Source: Avisuccinivibrio sp964424565 (lineage in GTDB: Bacteria; Pseudomonadota; Gammaproteobacteria; Enterobacterales; Succinivibrionaceae). From it: 11,263 nt of DNA. Below the pieces are notes generated by a model. That model saw nothing but the letters and a program-made list of their open reading frames with translations. It was not told the origin of the DNA and made no database searches. Positions within the stretch are counted from its first letter, which is position 1, and each line of letters starts with the position of its first letter. Positions 1 through 5,969 of this stretch are shown in pieces. The DNA lies in the NCBI GenBank assembly GCA_964424565.1, contig CAYRIZ010000062.1:1-11263 (forward strand), written 5' to 3'. A program made the position numbers and the translations under genes.

Positions 1-8
1 GGAAAGAA

Positions 9-49
9 ACGGGCTGAATCTATGTTACACCACAAACAGCCCGGATTTT
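9..49 (+). terminator. Possible hairpin with short T run before the Sel1 fragment
   Basis: Bases 10-16 (CGGGCTG) and 37-43 (CAGCCCG) form a perfect 7-bp inverted repeat around a 20-nt spacer, followed by GATTTT. It resembles a weak intrinsic terminator of a gene lying left of the window, but the spacer is long and the T run is only four bases. If it is a terminator, the Sel1 reading frame directly after it has lost its normal 5' end. Confidence 0.25.
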
Positions 50-52
50 AGG

Positions 53-277
53 ATGTACGCAAACGGCCATGGCGTGCAACAGGATTATATTCAGGCACGG
101 CAGTGGTATGAAAAGGCGGCAGCGCAGGGAAATGCTGAGGCTCAGTTCGGTTTAGGTTACATGTACGAAAACGGCATGGGAGTGCAACAGGATAAAAAGA
201 CAGCTAAGAGATACTACAGCAAAGCTTGCAGTCTTGGTCTCCAGCAGGGGTGTGATTACTATCAGCAAACTGAATGA
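53..277 (+). CDS. Sel1-like repeat protein fragment, probably 5'-truncated
   Basis: The 74 residues contain Sel1/TPR-like repeats: a half unit (MYANGHGVQQD, then QARQWYEKAAAQGNAEAQ), a complete unit (FGLGYMYENGMGVQQD, then TAKRYYSKACSLGLQQGC) and a short C-terminal tail. Sel1 repeats form alpha/alpha solenoids that usually mediate protein-protein contacts, often in exported proteins. The first Met is inside a repeat, where the family normally reads LGxMYxxGxGVxxD, and there is no Shine-Dalgarno before it. The frame is open back to base 2, but residues encoded by 2-52 do not look like Sel1 and no signal peptide is seen. I read this as the 3' end of a longer gene, or a remnant left by a deletion. 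The stop overlaps the next ATG (ATGA, 274-277), so translation could be coupled to the following frame. Confidence 0.6.
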   Translation: MYANGHGVQQDYIQARQWYEKAAAQGNAEAQFGLGYMYENGMGVQQDKKTAKRYYSKACSLGLQQGCDYYQQTE

Positions 278-546
278 CGGCGACTACTCAATGTGATTGC
301 TACAAATTCCCCGATATCCCCGGTTTACACCGCTTTCCCCGGGCCTGCCGCCATCAAAACAACCATGAGGTCGCAGAGGCACTGTGGTACACCATCTGTC
401 TGAGCTGTGGCAGAACGTTGTTGCGGTACAGGAAGCAGAGCATAAACCTGTCGGCACCTGCTTTAGGACGGTTAGGAGAGGGAATTTGTTCTAAAATATG
501 TCCTGCCATAATCCAACCAAGTTTTTTGACAGGAAATATATGCATC
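274..546 (+). other. Cys-rich open stretch in frame with dgkA (candidate small zinc-ribbon ORF or N-terminal extension)
   Basis: An ATG at 274 overlaps the Sel1 stop and opens a 91-codon stretch that continues into dgkA without a stop. It carries Cys7-X-Cys9, Cys25, His27 and Cys42-X2-Cys45 followed by GRTLLRYRKQ, a spacing that could bind zinc. Third codon positions are fairly GC-rich through about residue 60, as in real genes nearby, and poorer after that (about 440-546). DgkA does not need this segment: E. coli DgkA is about 122 aa and aligns only from position 547. Possibilities are a small Cys-rich protein that has lost its own stop, a true 217-aa fusion, or chance. I do not recognise a family. 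Confidence 0.35.
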
Positions 547-927
547 ATGGCAAAACCTGGTAAAACCGGGCTTACCCGTATTTTTAATGCCTTTATCTAT
601 TCCAAACAGGGACTGTCTGCAGGCCTCAGGCATGAAGCGGCCATGCGTCAGGAGCTGATGCTGGCCGTACCTATGACAGTGGCCGCCTTTTTTATCGCCC
701 AAACTGCCGCAGAGCTGGCTCTGCTCATCATCATGCCCTGGCTGACTTTCTGCGCGGAAGTACTCAATTCAGCCATAGAGGCAGTAGTGGATCGCATAGG
801 CGATGAATATCACGAACTCTCCGGCCGCGCCAAGGATCTGGGATCGGCCTGTGTGCTTATTATGCTGACTTTAAGCGGCCTGACCTGGCTGATTATTGTG
901 GGCAGCCGTCTGGGGTGGTGGTTCTGA
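547..927 (+). CDS. dgkA: Diacylglycerol kinase (prokaryotic DgkA type)
   Basis: This small inner-membrane kinase phosphorylates diacylglycerol to phosphatidic acid with ATP, recycling the diacylglycerol left over from membrane-derived oligosaccharide and lipid A modification. From the ATG at 547 the product is 126 aa, close to the 122 aa of E. coli DgkA. The opening MAKPGKTGLTRI matches the E. coli start region, and the signature EVLNSAIEAVVDRIG contains E71, N74 and catalytic E78 (E. coli E69, N72, E76), followed by EYHELSGRAKDLGSA. HEAAMRQE near residues 29-36 corresponds to the amphipathic surface helix, and three hydrophobic segments follow. An AGGA at 531-534 lies 12 nt before the ATG, a long spacing; the frame is also open upstream to an ATG at 274. 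The TGA overlaps the tadA ATG by one base, indicating an operon. Confidence 0.93.
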   Translation: MAKPGKTGLTRIFNAFIYSKQGLSAGLRHEAAMRQELMLAVPMTVAAFFIAQTAAELALLIIMPWLTFCAEVLNSAIEAVVDRIGDEYHELSGRAKDLGSACVLIMLTLSGLTWLIIVGSRLGWWF

Positions 928-1436
928 TGGATGACATTTATTTTATGCGCCTGGCCATGGCCCAGGCTCAGCTGGCAGCTTCCCTCAGTGAAGTGCCGGT
1001 GGGAGCGGTAATAGTAGATCAAAGCGGGGCGGTGATCGCCCGCGGCTGCAACCGTACCCTGACCTCAAAGGATCCCTCGGCCCATGCCGAGATGGTGGCC
1101 CTGCGGGAGGCCGGCAAACTGCTGAACCGCTATCGCCTCAATGATCTTACGCTCTATGTCACATTGGAGCCGTGCATCATGTGTGTGGGCGCCTTAATCC
1201 ACGCCCGGGTCAAAAGAGTGGTTTTCGGCGCCTATGATCCCAAGACCGGAGCCTGCGGCTCCATGTTCAGCCTGATGGGAGACCGGCGGCACAATCACTA
1301 CATTGAAGTACAGGGCGGAGTGCTGTATTCAGAATGCGCCGCACTGCTGCAGTCCTTCTTTCGGCAGCGCCGCCGGCTGCTGCGGCAGAAAAAACCAAGC
1401 CCCAGTGCCCTGAGTGTGCTGCAGCCCAAAGACTGA
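927..1436 (+). CDS. tadA: tRNA-specific adenosine-34 deaminase TadA
   Basis: TadA converts adenosine to inosine at the wobble position of tRNA-Arg(ACG), an essential cytoplasmic reaction. The 169-aa product has the cytidine-deaminase fold signatures: EVPVGAVIV near the N terminus, HAE with zinc ligand H53 and proton-shuttle E55, and PCIMC with ligands C83 and C86. LYVTLEPC, RVVFGAYDPKTGACGS and a C-terminal ECAALLQSFFRQRR match E. coli TadA closely. I chose the ATG at 927, which shares one base with the dgkA stop (TGATG) and gives the family's usual length; a GTG at 915 would add four residues. There is no clear Shine-Dalgarno, only a G-rich GGGGTGG at 912-918, so translation is probably coupled to dgkA. 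The C-terminal tail is basic and ends before a hairpin in the gap to the helicase gene. Confidence 0.95.
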   Translation: MDDIYFMRLAMAQAQLAASLSEVPVGAVIVDQSGAVIARGCNRTLTSKDPSAHAEMVALREAGKLLNRYRLNDLTLYVTLEPCIMCVGALIHARVKRVVFGAYDPKTGACGSMFSLMGDRRHNHYIEVQGGVLYSECAALLQSFFRQRRRLLRQKKPSPSALSVLQPKD

Positions 1437-1458
1437 AACTGCAGTCTTCAGCAGGCCG

Positions 1459-1507
1459 TAAGCCGGGGAGGAACTGCTGCCGCACTGCAGGCGGCACCCC
1501 CGGCTTA
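1459..1507 (+). other. Two-part hairpin in the tadA-helicase gap
   Basis: TAAGCCGGGG (1459-1468) pairs perfectly with CCCCGGCTTA (1498-1507), a 10-bp outer stem. Inside it TGCCGC (1478-1483) pairs with GCGGCA (1491-1496) around a 7-nt loop, with an asymmetric internal loop between the stems. No T run follows on either strand, so it is not a standard intrinsic terminator. It lies between tadA and the helicase start and could be a processing site, an mRNA-stabilising element or a repeat-family element. Confidence 0.5.
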
Positions 1508-1528
1508 AGACAATAAATACCATGAATC

Positions 1529-4500
1529 ATGCCCAAGTCATTTTTCTCCTCCTCTGCATCTTCCTCCTCATCCCGCCGGAATCAGACCAGCCGGGAAGCC
1601 CGCCAGCCGCGCTCTGCTCGCAGTGCCGGAGCCCAGGCTGCAGCAGGCTCCCGGGGGCAGCCCGCAACCGCTGCCCAGACCAGGCCCAAAGCTGCAGACA
1701 CCAAGCTCAGCGGCAGTCTGGTCTTCAGCCGCCTGATGAAGTTTTACATGGAGCTGCAGACGGCCATGTCCGATCGGCGGCTGGAGTTTAGGGCTGATGA
1801 TGCCGGCCGGAGCTTTGTGCAGCTGAGCCGCACCCTGCCGGAGTGGAGGCGTGCTGCCCGGAGCGGAGCCGGCGGCAGTGCACTTTATGTGGAAGCCGCC
1901 GCTGGCTTTGCCGGGCACAGCTGCCCCTTTGCCGGACAGGACAGCAGTCTGACCCTGGCCTGGCCGGTGGAGTTCAGACTGGGTAAATTAATTCCCGTGT
2001 TTTATATAAGGCTGAGTGCGGCTGTACTGCAGGGCAATACTCTCTGCCTGCAGACTTTGGAGCAGGATCTGCAGCCTCAGCTCAACGATACCTGGCTCAA
2101 TGCCCATTTCCCGCCCAAAGATCAGGCCTCACGGGCCCGCAGGTCAGCTTTTGTACAAGCCTGCAGCAGACTGCAGCAGGGAGAAGTGCTGACGGCTGCG
2201 GGCGTGCAGCGGCAGTTTAAATCTCTGCAGGCCTGGGCCGGGCTGAGCGGGCTGCTTCGGGATTTCAATGTACGGGAAGCACTGCGCCCGGAAGCCCTGA
2301 GTTTATGCAGCGGCAGCCGGGCGGACGGCATCTATAACACCGCCCTGATAGGCTGCAGCAGCGAAAGCTCCTACATCAAATCCACCATGCACGATCTGCA
2401 GCAGCTACGGCAGTGCCGCTTTGATTTTACGGCCTCAGGGAATGACCCATCAGGATCTGTGCTGCCTTATCTTTTCTTCAAGCCGCTGCCACAGGCGGAG
2501 ATCTGTGAGGAATTGATCTTCACTGAGTCTGCCATGCCCTTCAATCAGGAGCAGCGTCAGGCGGCCGCCTCCATGCTGCAGAACCGCCTGACCGTGCTGC
2601 AGGGACCTCCAGGCACAGGCAAAACTCAGGTGATAGCCGCCGCGGCCGTCAATGCCGCCGCCCAGGGCAAAACTGTACTGATCACCAGTTACAATCATCA
2701 GGCCATTACGGCTGTATTAGACCGCCTCAACCGTCTGGAGTGGGCCCGTGATCTGGCGGTCAGGGTCAACAGCGACTTGAGTCGGGATACCACCTCGCTG
2801 TACAAATCGCTGGTCTCGCTGCAGCCGCGAGGCTCTTTCAGCATAGGGCAGGTGGCAGAATCGCAGCGCCGGGCGGCAGAAAAAGCAGAAACCCTGCGCC
2901 GGCATTATGCAGAGCAGGCACAGTTACGGCAGCAGGCGGCAGGCCGCGGGGACGATCAGCGCCGGGCAGAGCGGCTGCTGGACCGTTTCCCCAAGATCCG
3001 GGCAGACTGCCTGAAACTGCAGCAGTTTTTCAGCAATCCCTCTGATCTGCAGGAGCAAAAAAAGCGCATTGACCGGATCGACTCGGCCTTAAGGCAGCTG
3101 CAGCAGCTGGCCGGCGGCAGATTTGTGCTGCTGCGCTCGCTTCGGCTCTGGTGGCTGCAGCTTAAACTAAAACCTGTGCTTGCCTCCTGTTTTGGCTCCG
3201 GGGAGGGGCGGGAAGCCTTTCTGCAGCGATTTACTGCCTCGCCGGAGCTGGGCGCGGCCTGTCTTGATTTTGTAGCTTTATGCCGTAAGGATGTGGAGCG
3301 GCAGATCTCTTTGCGGCAGCAGGGAGCGTCAGCAGAACAGCTGCAGGCAAGGGAGCAGGAGCTGATCCGGGAGCGCCATATGGTGCAGATCGCCCTGGTA
3401 AATGCCCTGCGCCTGCTGCGGGAGGCGGCCAGTTTTCAGGATCCGACGGAAGATCTGTCTGCAGCCAGGCTTGCTTCCCTGCATGCTTATGCCACCTCCG
3501 ATCTGGCCGGCCGCGACAGCATCAACAGGCAGCTGCAGCAGAATGCTGCGCAGGCGGCAGAAATGCGCCGGGCCGCCGCCCAGGTTTTTGCCCATCACCG
3601 GATCTGGCTGTGCTCCTCCTTTTCCGTCAACCGCTTTTTCCCGCTGCTGGGCGGGCTGTTTGATCTGGTGATTTTCGATGAAAGCTCGCAGTTTGACTTC
3701 ATCGGGGCACTGCCTATCCTGTACCGGGCCAAATCTGCGGCAGTGGTGGGAGATCCTGCTCAGCTGGAGCCGGTGATGCGCAATATGAACTGGGAGCGAC
3801 AGCTGGAAATACTGCGCAGATGTCAGCTGCCACATCAAATCAGGCGGCGTCTGCTGCTGATGAACGAGCAGCCCTTTAATGACTGTGCCTGCAATTCGCT
3901 GTATATGTTTGCCGCTCAGGTGCCGCAGGCGCAGCGCCTGATGCTCACCTCTTCCTACCGCTCCTGCCGGCAGATCACTGATTTCATCTCCACGCTGAGC
4001 TATGACGGTCTGCTGGAATCCAAAAGATCGGTGCTGCCGCCGCTGCCTTATCACCGCGCTTATCATCACGGCTTTGTCTGGGTGGATGTGTCCGATAAGG
4101 TACAGCGCCGCCCGCAGCGCGATGGGGCGGCCTCCCGCATTTCCGAGCCGGAAGCCGATGCTGTAGTAGCGCAGCTGCGGCAGATAGTGATCACGGCAGG
4201 GTTTAAGGGCAGTGTAGGGATCATTTCACCCTATAAGGCACAGGCAGAGCTGATTGCCGCCAGGATCAGCCATGAGCCCGATCTGGCGGCACTGCTGCGC
4301 CCCGGGCAGGAGACTGCGGCAGAGCCTGCTTATATGACCGAGGAGGATGAACCCTTTAATGATGATGAAGACCTTTTCGTGTCCTCCGTACACCGTTCGC
4401 AGGGCTCAGAGCGTGATGTGATCATTCTCAGCCTGTGCATGGCCGGCAATATGTCCAATATCTTCATTGAAAAGCGCCGGGTCCTCAATGTGGCTGTATC

Positions 4501-5038
4501 CCGCGCCCGCTCCATGGTGGTAGTGGTAGGCAGTCTCAAGGCGGCAGTACAGTGCGGAGCTCCTTTCTTCAAAGATCTGGCCTTGCGGGCCGGCTGCGAT
4601 ATTTCGCGCTGGGATCTGCAGCGCGATCCCGAATACCGTCAGGCGGAGGAAAAGTTTGAATCCCCTTATGAGCGTGCCCTGTATTTAAAAATGCGGGAGG
4701 AGGGACTGCATCCCATACTGCAGCACCGCATTGCCACTTACCGCCGCCGGCTTGATTTTGCCTTGATTGATGAGGCGCGGGGCTGTTATCTGGATATTGA
4801 AGTGGACGGCTCCAATCATCTGGATGCCCAGGGCAGACGCAAACAGGACGATTATGTACGCGATGCCCAGATGCGTTCCCTCAACTATCAGATCATCCGC
4901 TTCTGGACCAGGGAGGTGGGAGCCGATCCCCGGGGCTGTGCCCGTCAGGTCAGGCTCAAATGGGAAGGAATGCTGCAGGAAAAACAGCCAGGCCAGGGCA
5001 CATCCCGGCAGAGTACTGCAAAGCGCAGAACTTCCTGA
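1529..5038 (+). CDS. SF1 (UPF1/DNA2-like) helicase fused to a PD-(D/E)XK nuclease domain
   Basis: The 1169-aa protein has the superfamily 1 helicase motifs in order: Walker A GPPGTGKT (359-366) with VLITSYNHQA as motif Ia, motif II FDESSQ (DE at 717-718), motif III VGDPAQLEPV (GDPAQ 741-745), SSYRSC, motif V SVHRSQGSE (953-961) and motif VI VAVSRAR (988-994). About 350 residues separate motifs I and II; they are rich in Q, R, A and L (coiled-coil-like from about 445) and form a probable 1B-type insertion. The C terminus (about 1045-1150) resembles DUF559/Vsr-like nucleases: E1048, D1076 in RRRLDF, LDIEVDGSNH (E1091, D1093, H1097) and IIRFW. It probably unwinds and cuts nucleic acid; related fusions occur among defence and repair proteins. 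Residues 1-60 are Ser/Arg/Ala-rich and likely disordered. No Shine-Dalgarno precedes the ATG, so the start is uncertain (the next in-frame Met is M70). The exact role is not known. Confidence 0.88.
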   Translation: MPKSFFSSSASSSSSRRNQTSREARQPRSARSAGAQAAAGSRGQPATAAQTRPKAADTKLSGSLVFSRLMKFYMELQTAMSDRRLEFRADDAGRSFVQLSRTLPEWRRAARSGAGGSALYVEAAAGFAGHSCPFAGQDSSLTLAWPVEFRLGKLIPVFYIRLSAAVLQGNTLCLQTLEQDLQPQLNDTWLNAHFPPKDQASRARRSAFVQACSRLQQGEVLTAAGVQRQFKSLQAWAGLSGLLRDFNVREALRPEALSLCSGSRADGIYNTALIGCSSESSYIKSTMHDLQQLRQCRFDFTASGNDPSGSVLPYLFFKPLPQAEICEELIFTESAMPFNQEQRQAAASMLQNRLTVLQGPPGTGKTQVIAAAAVNAAAQGKTVLITSYNHQAITAVLDRLNRLEWARDLAVRVNSDLSRDTTSLYKSLVSLQPRGSFSIGQVAESQRRAAEKAETLRRHYAEQAQLRQQAAGRGDDQRRAERLLDRFPKIRADCLKLQQFFSNPSDLQEQKKRIDRIDSALRQLQQLAGGRFVLLRSLRLWWLQLKLKPVLASCFGSGEGREAFLQRFTASPELGAACLDFVALCRKDVERQISLRQQGASAEQLQAREQELIRERHMVQIALVNALRLLREAASFQDPTEDLSAARLASLHAYATSDLAGRDSINRQLQQNAAQAAEMRRAAAQVFAHHRIWLCSSFSVNRFFPLLGGLFDLVIFDESSQFDFIGALPILYRAKSAAVVGDPAQLEPVMRNMNWERQLEILRRCQLPHQIRRRLLLMNEQPFNDCACNSLYMFAAQVPQAQRLMLTSSYRSCRQITDFISTLSYDGLLESKRSVLPPLPYHRAYHHGFVWVDVSDKVQRRPQRDGAASRISEPEADAVVAQLRQIVITAGFKGSVGIISPYKAQAELIAARISHEPDLAALLRPGQETAAEPAYMTEEDEPFNDDEDLFVSSVHRSQGSERDVIILSLCMAGNMSNIFIEKRRVLNVAVSRARSMVVVVGSLKAAVQCGAPFFKDLALRAGCDISRWDLQRDPEYRQAEEKFESPYERALYLKMREEGLHPILQHRIATYRRRLDFALIDEARGCYLDIEVDGSNHLDAQGRRKQDDYVRDAQMRSLNYQIIRFWTREVGADPRGCARQVRLKWEGMLQEKQPGQGTSRQSTAKRRTS

Positions 5039-5043
5039 AACAC

Positions 5044-5087
5044 CACCGGGGCTACCGGGGCAGGGAGCGGGATCAGCACACCCGGTG
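5044..5087. other. Inverted repeat at the convergent helicase/HPr-like gene ends
   Basis: CACCGGG (5044-5050) and CCCGGTG (5081-5087) form a 7-bp inverted repeat spanning the 34-nt gap between the two convergent genes; the right arm lies inside the HPr-like gene end. There is no T run on either side, so I cannot call it a terminator. No other terminator is visible between the two stops. Confidence 0.25.
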
Positions 5088-5330
5088 CAGCAGCAGATCC
5101 AGCTCCTGTGCTGCCTGGCCTTCATCAGCGCCGCTTAAAGTAAAGGATATCTTTTCGCCGCGGCGGATACACAGGCGGATCAGCTCGGCTATATTCCTGC
5201 CGTCGGCATGTCCCGCCGGACTACTGATCTCCACCCGGCCCTGAAAATGGCTCAGCAGTCTGCACAATGCTCCCATAGGCACCACATGCAGTCCCCGCGG
5301 ATCCCTGATGATGTAATCAACCTGCTGCAC
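5073..5330 (-). CDS. HPr-like phosphocarrier-family protein lacking Arg17 and Ser46
   Basis: HPr accepts phosphate on His15 from enzyme I and passes it to sugar permease EIIA domains. This 85-aa product has HPr length and layout: DPRGLHVVP aligns with the active-site PNGLHTRP, keeping H15 and P18, then the helix ending SHF, a strand VEIS, the second helix NIAELIRL, and GADEGQAAQELDLLL. The conserved Arg17 is Val, and the regulatory Ser46 position is Asn46. Arg17 stabilises phosphohistidine in classic HPr, so this is probably a specialised or regulatory paralogue rather than the general PTS carrier. The GTG start is fixed by a perfect AGGAGG nine bases upstream. It stands alone on the minus strand, convergent with the helicase gene and downstream of the HIT terminator. 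No PTS gene is nearby. Confidence 0.75.
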   Translation of the reverse strand: MQQVDYIIRDPRGLHVVPMGALCRLLSHFQGRVEISSPAGHADGRNIAELIRLCIRRGEKISFTLSGADEGQAAQELDLLLHRVC

Positions 5331-5339
5331 TGCGTTTTC

Positions 5340-5345
5340 CCTCCT
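5340..5345 (-). promoter_or_regulatory. Strong Shine-Dalgarno of the HPr-like gene
   Basis: The minus strand reads AGGAGG, the full consensus, nine bases before the GTG at 5330. It decides the non-ATG start and is the best ribosome binding site in the window. Confidence 0.75.
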
Positions 5346-5405
5346 GTCTGCAGATCCGGGCAGAGCGCAGCTGTACCGTCTGCTGCTGCCTGAGCCCCTG
5401 CAGTC

Positions 5406-5411
5406 ATTCTA
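5406..5411 (-). promoter_or_regulatory. Possible -10 element for the HPr-like gene
   Basis: The minus strand reads TAGAAT, five of six matches to TATAAT, about 75 nt before the GTG start and inside the only AT-richer stretch between the HIT terminator and this gene. No good -35 hexamer stands 16-18 nt upstream, so the call is weak. Confidence 0.25.
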
Positions 5412-5446
5412 TGATCTTTTCAGTAGACAAGAAAAATACGCACCAC

Positions 5447-5506
5447 AAAAAAGCGGGGGCTGATCACTACTGCTGTATTTTAAGGCAGCCCCGGAGAAGC
5501 CCGGGG
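5447..5506 (-). terminator. Intrinsic terminator of the GH84-HNH-HIT operon
   Basis: On the minus strand, just past the HIT stop, GGGGCTG (plus 5486-5492) pairs with CAGCCCC (plus 5456-5462) across a 23-nt loop and is followed by CCGC and TTTTTT (plus 5447-5452). A second, competing hairpin, CCCCGG/CCGGGG (5489-5494 with 5501-5506), overlaps the first arm. The T run after a GC stem supports termination of the three-gene minus-strand operon; the long loop lowers certainty. Confidence 0.55.
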
Positions 5507-5507
5507 A

Positions 5508-5951
5508 TTAGTAGTTCTGCTTCTGCGGGATCACGCCGCGTACGCCGCCGCGTGGGGCCGGGGTGTCACCGGCATAGCGCGGAATGATGTGCACATGCAC
5601 GTGCATTACGGACTGACCGGCGCTTTCATTGACGTTGACGCCTATGTTGTAGCCGTCCGGATGGTATTTGAGTTCCAAAAAGTCGCGGCAGCGCAGGATG
5701 AGCTCATCTATGGCCTGCCGCTCGGGCATGGTCAGCTCAAAAAATGATTTCACATGCCGGAAGGGCACGATCAGAATATGCCCGGGGCTGACCGGAAAGC
5801 TGTCATAAAAGGCACAGGCCAGCTTGTTTGCAAACAGCTTTTTTCTGTCCTCCAGGTGGCAGAAAGGGCAGACTGCCGCGGTCTGCTCTGTTTTTTCCGC
5901 GGCCGGCTGTACTTTGGCTTCTTCTGTCAAAGGCTGTGTGTTGTCGCTCAT
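5508..5951 (-). CDS. HIT family protein (nucleotidyl hydrolase/transferase)
   Basis: HIT proteins bind nucleotides and cleave or transfer the alpha-phosphate of substrates such as Ap4A or AMP conjugates through a covalent histidine intermediate. The 147-aa product carries the HIT triad HVHVHII (H117, H119, H121, the second being the usual nucleophile), followed by PRYAGD and the GGVRGVIPQK tail typical of Fhit/Ap4A-hydrolase-like HIT proteins. CPFC (28-31) is the zinc-ligand pair seen in many bacterial members. FPVSPGHILIVPFRHV (about 52-67) matches the substrate-pocket strand. The first 25 residues are polar and probably disordered. AAGGAG lies nine bases before the ATG. It is the last gene of the minus-strand operon, 18 nt after the HNH stop and directly before a terminator. 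The exact substrate cannot be told from sequence. Confidence 0.92.
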   Translation of the reverse strand: MSDNTQPLTEEAKVQPAAEKTEQTAAVCPFCHLEDRKKLFANKLACAFYDSFPVSPGHILIVPFRHVKSFFELTMPERQAIDELILRCRDFLELKYHPDGYNIGVNVNESAGQSVMHVHVHIIPRYAGDTPAPRGGVRGVIPQKQNY

Positions 5952-5969
5952 GTAGGTGTTCTCCTTTCC

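Noticed and set aside
354..548. 64-aa minus-strand frame in the stretch before dgkA
   Set aside because: It has no Shine-Dalgarno or motif, and the plus-strand frame across the same DNA has the better codon pattern.
1522..1791. 89-aa plus-strand frame with a hydrophobic, signal-peptide-like start overlapping the helicase N terminus
   Set aside because: It has no Shine-Dalgarno, becomes low-complexity after residue 30, and is the alternative frame of the Ser/Arg-rich helicase start. The helicase frame continues into clear motifs.
3329..4069. 246-aa minus-strand open frame
   Set aside because: It is fully antisense to the helicase motif II region, rich in His, Gln and Arg as expected for the complement of GC-rich coding DNA, and has no recognisable motif.
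5489..5506. CCCCGG/CCGGGG hairpin as a separate terminator of HIT
   Set aside because: On its own it is not followed by a T run; it overlaps and competes with the longer stem that is followed by TTTTTT, so it is included in that feature.
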